From Lentisphaerota bacterium (GTDB taxonomy: Bacteria > Verrucomicrobiota > Lentisphaeria > Oligosphaerales > PUNB01): DNA of 6,313 nt. The notes under the pieces were generated by a model. It did not search any database, had not been told where the DNA came from, and saw only the letters and a program-made list of their open reading frames with translations. Made by a program: the position numbers and the translations under genes. Position 1 is the first letter of the stretch. Every line of letters starts with the position of its first letter. Positions 3,260 through 6,313 of this stretch are shown in pieces. The stretch covers positions 1 through 6,313 of the forward strand of contig PUNB01000203.1 of NCBI GenBank assembly GCA_003552565.1, written 5' to 3'.

Positions 3260-5944
3260 ATGAATGAACATAAGTTAGGCAAAGCCTATGAACCCGGTGC
3301 CGTGGAATCCAAATGGTATCCATACTGGGAAGGCAAAGGTTTTTTCACGGCCGATAATTCAAGCACTAGAAAAAGTTACACCATCGTTATTCCGCCGCCC
3401 AACGTCACCGGCACCCTGACTCTTGGGCACGTTCTGAACAATACATTGCAGGACATACTCATTCGTCAGGCCCGTATGCTCGGCCGCGAAGCCTGCTGGG
3501 TGCCCGGCACGGATCATGCCGGCATCGCCACTCAGGCGCGGGTGGAGTCGCACCTGCTGGAAACCGAGGGAGTGACCCGGCAGGAACTGGGAAGGGAAAA
3601 ATTCCTCGAGCGCGTATGGCAATGGCGTGAACAGTACGGCGGCCGGATAATAACTCAATTGCGGCGTTTGGGCACCGCCTGCGACTGGAGTCGTGAGCGT
3701 TTCACACTCGACCCCGGCCTGTCCAGGGCGGTGCAGGAAGTTTTCATACGCTTATACGAAAAAGGCCTGATCTACCGCGGTCATCGAATTATCAACTGGT
3801 GCCCCAAGTCCCGCACGGCGCTTTCGGACGAGGAGGTCACATATCGGGAAGAGAAAGGCAGTCTCTGGCACTTCCGCTATCCGTTGGAAGACGGTTCCGG
3901 TCATCTGGTGGTCGCCACCACCCGGCCGGAAACCATGCTCGGAGACACGGCGGTGGCGGTCAATCCGGAAGATGAACGTTATCAAGGACTGATCGGAAAA
4001 AACATCCGTCTGCCGTTAACAGACAGAATAATTCCGATTATCGCGGATGCGCATGTCGATCCTTCTTTCGGCAGCGGCGCGGTCAAGGTGACGCCGGCGC
4101 ATGACCCGAATGACTATGAAATAGGCCGGCGGCATAATCTGCCGATGCTGAACGTCATGCATGACCAGGGCGCGATGAACCACGCGGCTGGAGCAGAATT
4201 CGAAAATATGGATCGTTACGAATGCCGGGCGGCGGTTGTGGAGATGATGGATGAACTGGACCTGCTGGAAAAAACCGAGGATCATATTCATCAGGTCGGT
4301 TATTCTGAACGCGGTCATGTGCCGGTGGAACCAAGACTCTCCAATCAATGGTTTGTTAAAATGCAACCGCTGGCCGGGCCGGCCCTGAAAGCGGTGAATG
4401 ACGAGAAGATCCGCTTCCATCCGGAACGCTGGGTGAAAACCTACCGTCACTGGATGGAAAATATCCGGGACTGGTGTATCAGCCGGCAGCTGTGGTGGGG
4501 ACATCGCATCCCGGCTTACTACTGTCGGCAGTGTCATTATACGGCGGTTTCCCGGGAAACCCCTGCCGGCTGCGGCCAATGCGGCGGCAGCGACTTTGTC
4601 CAGGATGAAGATGTTCTTGATACCTGGTTCAGCTCCTGGCTGTGGCCTTTCTCGGTACTGGGATGGCCGGAAGAAACTCGGGATCTGGAAAAGTTTTATC
4701 CCACAGACACTCTTGTCACCGGGCCGGACATTATCTTTTTCTGGGTCGCCCGTATGATTATGGCCGGCTTGGAATTTAAACAGGAAATACCTTTCAAGGA
4801 TGTTTATTTCACTTCAATTCTGCGCGATGATAAGGGACGTAAACTGTCCAAAAGTCTTAACAATTCGCCCGATCCGATTGAAGTCATTGACGATTATGGA
4901 GCGGATGCTCTGCGCTTTACCATTATATACATAGCGCCCATGGGACAGGATATCCGCTACAGCAATGAGAAATGCCAGATCGGCCGCAATTTCGCCAATA
5001 AAATCTGGAACGCCGCTCGCTTTCGCCAGCATCACGGATGCTGCGTGGGCGACTGGACATCCCTGGACGACCTGAACCAGGACCAGCTGCGTCCGGATGA
5101 CAAGTGGATACTGGAACGCTATGACAAGGCGGTGGCGGCGGCCACGGAATCTCTGGCCGGGTTCCGCTTTCATGATTTCGCTCACGCCATCTACGATTTC
5201 ATCTGGAGCGAGTTCTGCGACTGGTACCTGGAATCAGCCAAATCAGTGCTTAATTCCGAAGAATCCGCGGGGAGGAATATAACCCTGCGAATATTCGATT
5301 ACCTGATGGCCGGCCTGCTGCGGCTGCTGCATCCGGCCATGCCGTTCGTCACAGAAGAACTTTATCACGCCCTCGGTTTTGCGGATGAAGAGGACTCAAT
5401 AATGTTTTCCGAATGGCCGCGGCCAATGGCTCCGGAAATCAAGGAAAGATTGGGAATCGACCAGGAAACCGCCCGCCAGGTGGAGGCGAAATTCGAACTT
5501 ATACGAGCTGTGCGGAACATTAAAGCCTCTTATCAGATACCCACATCCCGTAAACTGAAAGTAATCATCACTCCCAAAGGTTCGGAAGAAGAAGCCTTTC
5601 TGCGGGAAGATCCGGTTTCATTGGAATTTCTCTTGTTCGCTTCGGAAGTGGAGATAGTCGATGATTATCAGCCCGAGGGAGCGACCGGTACCGCCGTGAC
5701 CACCCTTGGCGCCGCCTATCTGCCGCTGGATGATGTGATTGATGTGGAAAAAGAAAAAGAGCGCCTCCTCGCCCAGGAGGAAGAGCTGGTCAAACACATC
5801 AAGAACACTCGGAAAAAGTTGAGCAACCAGAAGTTTCTCGATAATGCTCCAGAGGAAGTAGTGGAACGCGAAAAGGATCGGCTCAATCAAATGCAGGATC
5901 GACGAGAACGCCTGCGCGAACAAATTAAAGTTCTAAGCGGCTGA
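3260..5944 (+). CDS. valS: Valyl-tRNA synthetase
   Basis: This complete 894-residue class I aminoacyl-tRNA synthetase charges tRNA-Val in the cytosol. The HIGH region is PPPNVTGTLTLGH (45-57), with Thr54 at the first His position, so the motif reads TLGH. The KMSKS loop is KLSKS (528-532). The CP1 editing domain, which hydrolyses Thr-tRNA-Val, shows TTRPETMLGDTAV (220-232) and GSGAVKVTPAHDPNDYEIG (271-289). RDWCISRQLWWGHRIP (403-418) and EDVLDTWFSSWLWPFS (450-465) are ValRS signatures. Between them, Cys422, Cys425, Cys438 and Cys441 form a CxxC-CxxC zinc-ribbon-like pair. The anticodon-binding helical domain spans roughly 612-760. The C-terminal arm, about 824-894, is Lys/Glu-rich and coiled-coil-like, as in full-length ValRS. 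The length fits the family (about 880-950). It follows galE with a 7-nt gap and probably depends on the same promoter. No T-box leader is present. Confidence 0.98.
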   Translation: MNEHKLGKAYEPGAVESKWYPYWEGKGFFTADNSSTRKSYTIVIPPPNVTGTLTLGHVLNNTLQDILIRQARMLGREACWVPGTDHAGIATQARVESHLLETEGVTRQELGREKFLERVWQWREQYGGRIITQLRRLGTACDWSRERFTLDPGLSRAVQEVFIRLYEKGLIYRGHRIINWCPKSRTALSDEEVTYREEKGSLWHFRYPLEDGSGHLVVATTRPETMLGDTAVAVNPEDERYQGLIGKNIRLPLTDRIIPIIADAHVDPSFGSGAVKVTPAHDPNDYEIGRRHNLPMLNVMHDQGAMNHAAGAEFENMDRYECRAAVVEMMDELDLLEKTEDHIHQVGYSERGHVPVEPRLSNQWFVKMQPLAGPALKAVNDEKIRFHPERWVKTYRHWMENIRDWCISRQLWWGHRIPAYYCRQCHYTAVSRETPAGCGQCGGSDFVQDEDVLDTWFSSWLWPFSVLGWPEETRDLEKFYPTDTLVTGPDIIFFWVARMIMAGLEFKQEIPFKDVYFTSILRDDKGRKLSKSLNNSPDPIEVIDDYGADALRFTIIYIAPMGQDIRYSNEKCQIGRNFANKIWNAARFRQHHGCCVGDWTSLDDLNQDQLRPDDKWILERYDKAVAAATESLAGFRFHDFAHAIYDFIWSEFCDWYLESAKSVLNSEESAGRNITLRIFDYLMAGLLRLLHPAMPFVTEELYHALGFADEEDSIMFSEWPRPMAPEIKERLGIDQETARQVEAKFELIRAVRNIKASYQIPTSRKLKVIITPKGSEEEAFLREDPVSLEFLLFASEVEIVDDYQPEGATGTAVTTLGAAYLPLDDVIDVEKEKERLLAQEEELVKHIKNTRKKLSNQKFLDNAPEEVVEREKDRLNQMQDRRERLREQIKVLSG

Positions 5945-6003
5945 CATTTCTTATAACCCCTAGTAAATACGCAATGGACTGTGAAAGGTAAGGGGTCAGG
6001 TGG
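5945..6003. other. Short spacer after valS without a clear terminator
   Basis: This 59-nt stretch between the valS stop and element B has only a weak possible stem: ACCCCT (5956-5961) with AGGGGT (5991-5996) across a 29-nt loop, and no T-run. No convincing intrinsic terminator for valS is visible here. The fold-back structure of the following element is the nearest strong secondary structure downstream. Confidence 0.5.
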
Positions 6004-6178
6004 CTAGAGGGTATGCGAAAAGGTATATTGCGCATTCCTGGGTTCAACTTTGTCCCGAACTTTGTCCCGAACCTTATTCCTTTTCGGATGAAACATTAAC
6101 AACCGCCGGATTTTAGTTCGGGACAAGGTTCAAACCAGCACAAATTCTGAACGTTAACCCTTTTCGCATGGGGTCTAG
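6004..6178. mobile_element. MITE-like element B after valS
   Basis: The element is bounded by CTAG at 6004-6007 and 6175-6178. ATGCGAAAAGG (6013-6023) and CCTTTTCGCAT (6159-6169) are a perfect 11-bp terminal inverted repeat, and GGGT is in direct orientation just outside each (6009-6012 and 6171-6174). The left 19 bases equal the left end of element A, and the right end shares AACCCTTTTCGC and GGGTCTAG with it. The core is unrelated to that of A and non-coding, but is also self-complementary. It begins 59 bp after the valS stop, in the same orientation as element A. It is most simply a non-autonomous element of the same family; no transposase is present in the window. Confidence 0.6.
6046..6130. 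repeat. Tandem 12-mer with a single complementary arm inside element B
   Basis: AACTTTGTCCCG is tandemly repeated at 6046-6057 and 6058-6069, followed by AAC. A single complementary arm, GTTCGGGACAAGGTT, lies at 6116-6130. It can pair with either copy: 11 perfect bp (6050-6060 or 6062-6072), extended to about 15 bp with one G-U pair. The two hairpins are mutually exclusive and equally stable as far as the stem shows. No T-run follows the arm, so termination is not proven. Confidence 0.6.
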
Positions 6179-6313
6179 CTATTAAAAGACAAAGTCTCAT
6201 ACAAGCCCGACCGCCGGCGCAACAGGCCACATACCCCGGGGAAGAAACAGTGAATACTAATAATGAATATTGAATTCTGAATTCTGAATGTTGAGTTTCG
6301 GACAGACCAGGCA
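6179..6313. other. Non-coding tail of the window
   Basis: No gene start, RNA gene or convincing promoter is visible in these 135 bases. They contain a CCCCGGGG palindrome at 6234-6241, a 4-bp AGAC/GTCT mini-hairpin near 6187-6197 and the heptamer run listed separately. A gene may begin beyond the right edge. Confidence 0.5.
6251..6298. repeat. TGAATNN heptamer tandem repeat
   Basis: Five heptamers run without a gap from 6264: TGAATAT, TGAATTC, TGAATTC, TGAATGT, TGAGTTT. A sixth, TGAATAC, lies at 6251-6257, separated by TAATAA. Only two units are identical, so the tract is degenerate. It resembles the short tandemly repeated heptamers known from cyanobacteria in form only. It lies 85 bp past element B. 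Confidence 0.55.

Noticed and set aside
3190..3260. A T-box leader before valS
   Set aside because: valS starts 7 nt after galE, which leaves no room for a T-box, and no antiterminator-like structure was seen upstream.
2068..6178. A composite transposon carrying galE and valS
   Set aside because: The flanking elements lack transposase genes, and valS is an essential housekeeping gene with no sign of transfer. Two independent intergenic insertions explain the layout better.

Overview
The window carries three protein genes and an unusually repeat-rich set of intergenic regions. A minus-strand gene enters from the left edge (its 3' end lies outside) and encodes a multi-spanning membrane protein of the SPFH/band 7, HflK-like type. 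About 1 kb of non-coding DNA follows. Then comes a plus-strand pair: galE (UDP-glucose 4-epimerase) and, 7 nt after its stop, valS (valyl-tRNA synthetase). The last 369 bases are non-coding.

The organism is probably a bacterium of the Planctomycetota-Verrucomicrobiota-Lentisphaerota (PVC) group. This is an inference from two recollected family traits: HflK-like proteins with several extra N-terminal membrane segments, and a ValRS whose HIGH motif reads TLGH. The sequence has no rRNA or other phylogenetic marker that settles it.

Region by region: 1-1286, HflK-like gene (minus strand, 428 visible codons, open at the left edge). 1287-2289, intergenic, containing an operator-like dyad upstream of the HflK-like gene, paired CGRTTAAG repeats, a 16-bp direct repeat, GC-rich hairpins, a 114-bp inverted-repeat unit (1682-1795), six phased GTCA motifs (1835-1881) and a 188-bp element (2068-2255). 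2290-3252, galE. 3260-5944, valS. 5945-6313, intergenic, containing a 175-bp element (6004-6178) and a run of heptamers (6264-6298).

The most interesting signal is the pair of short non-coding elements that bracket the galE-valS unit. They share nearly identical ends: a CTAG border, GGGT and inverted GCGAAAAG. Their cores are unrelated, but each core folds back on itself. They look like MITE-type, non-autonomous elements. One lies directly in the galE leader and the other just past the valS stop, so they may affect transcription start, leader folding or termination of this unit.

Functionally, galE supplies UDP-galactose (or UDP-GalNAc) for surface polysaccharide, and valS charges tRNA-Val. 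They are linked by co-transcription and probable translational coupling, with no obvious shared pathway. The HflK-like gene is divergent from them and is separately expressed.
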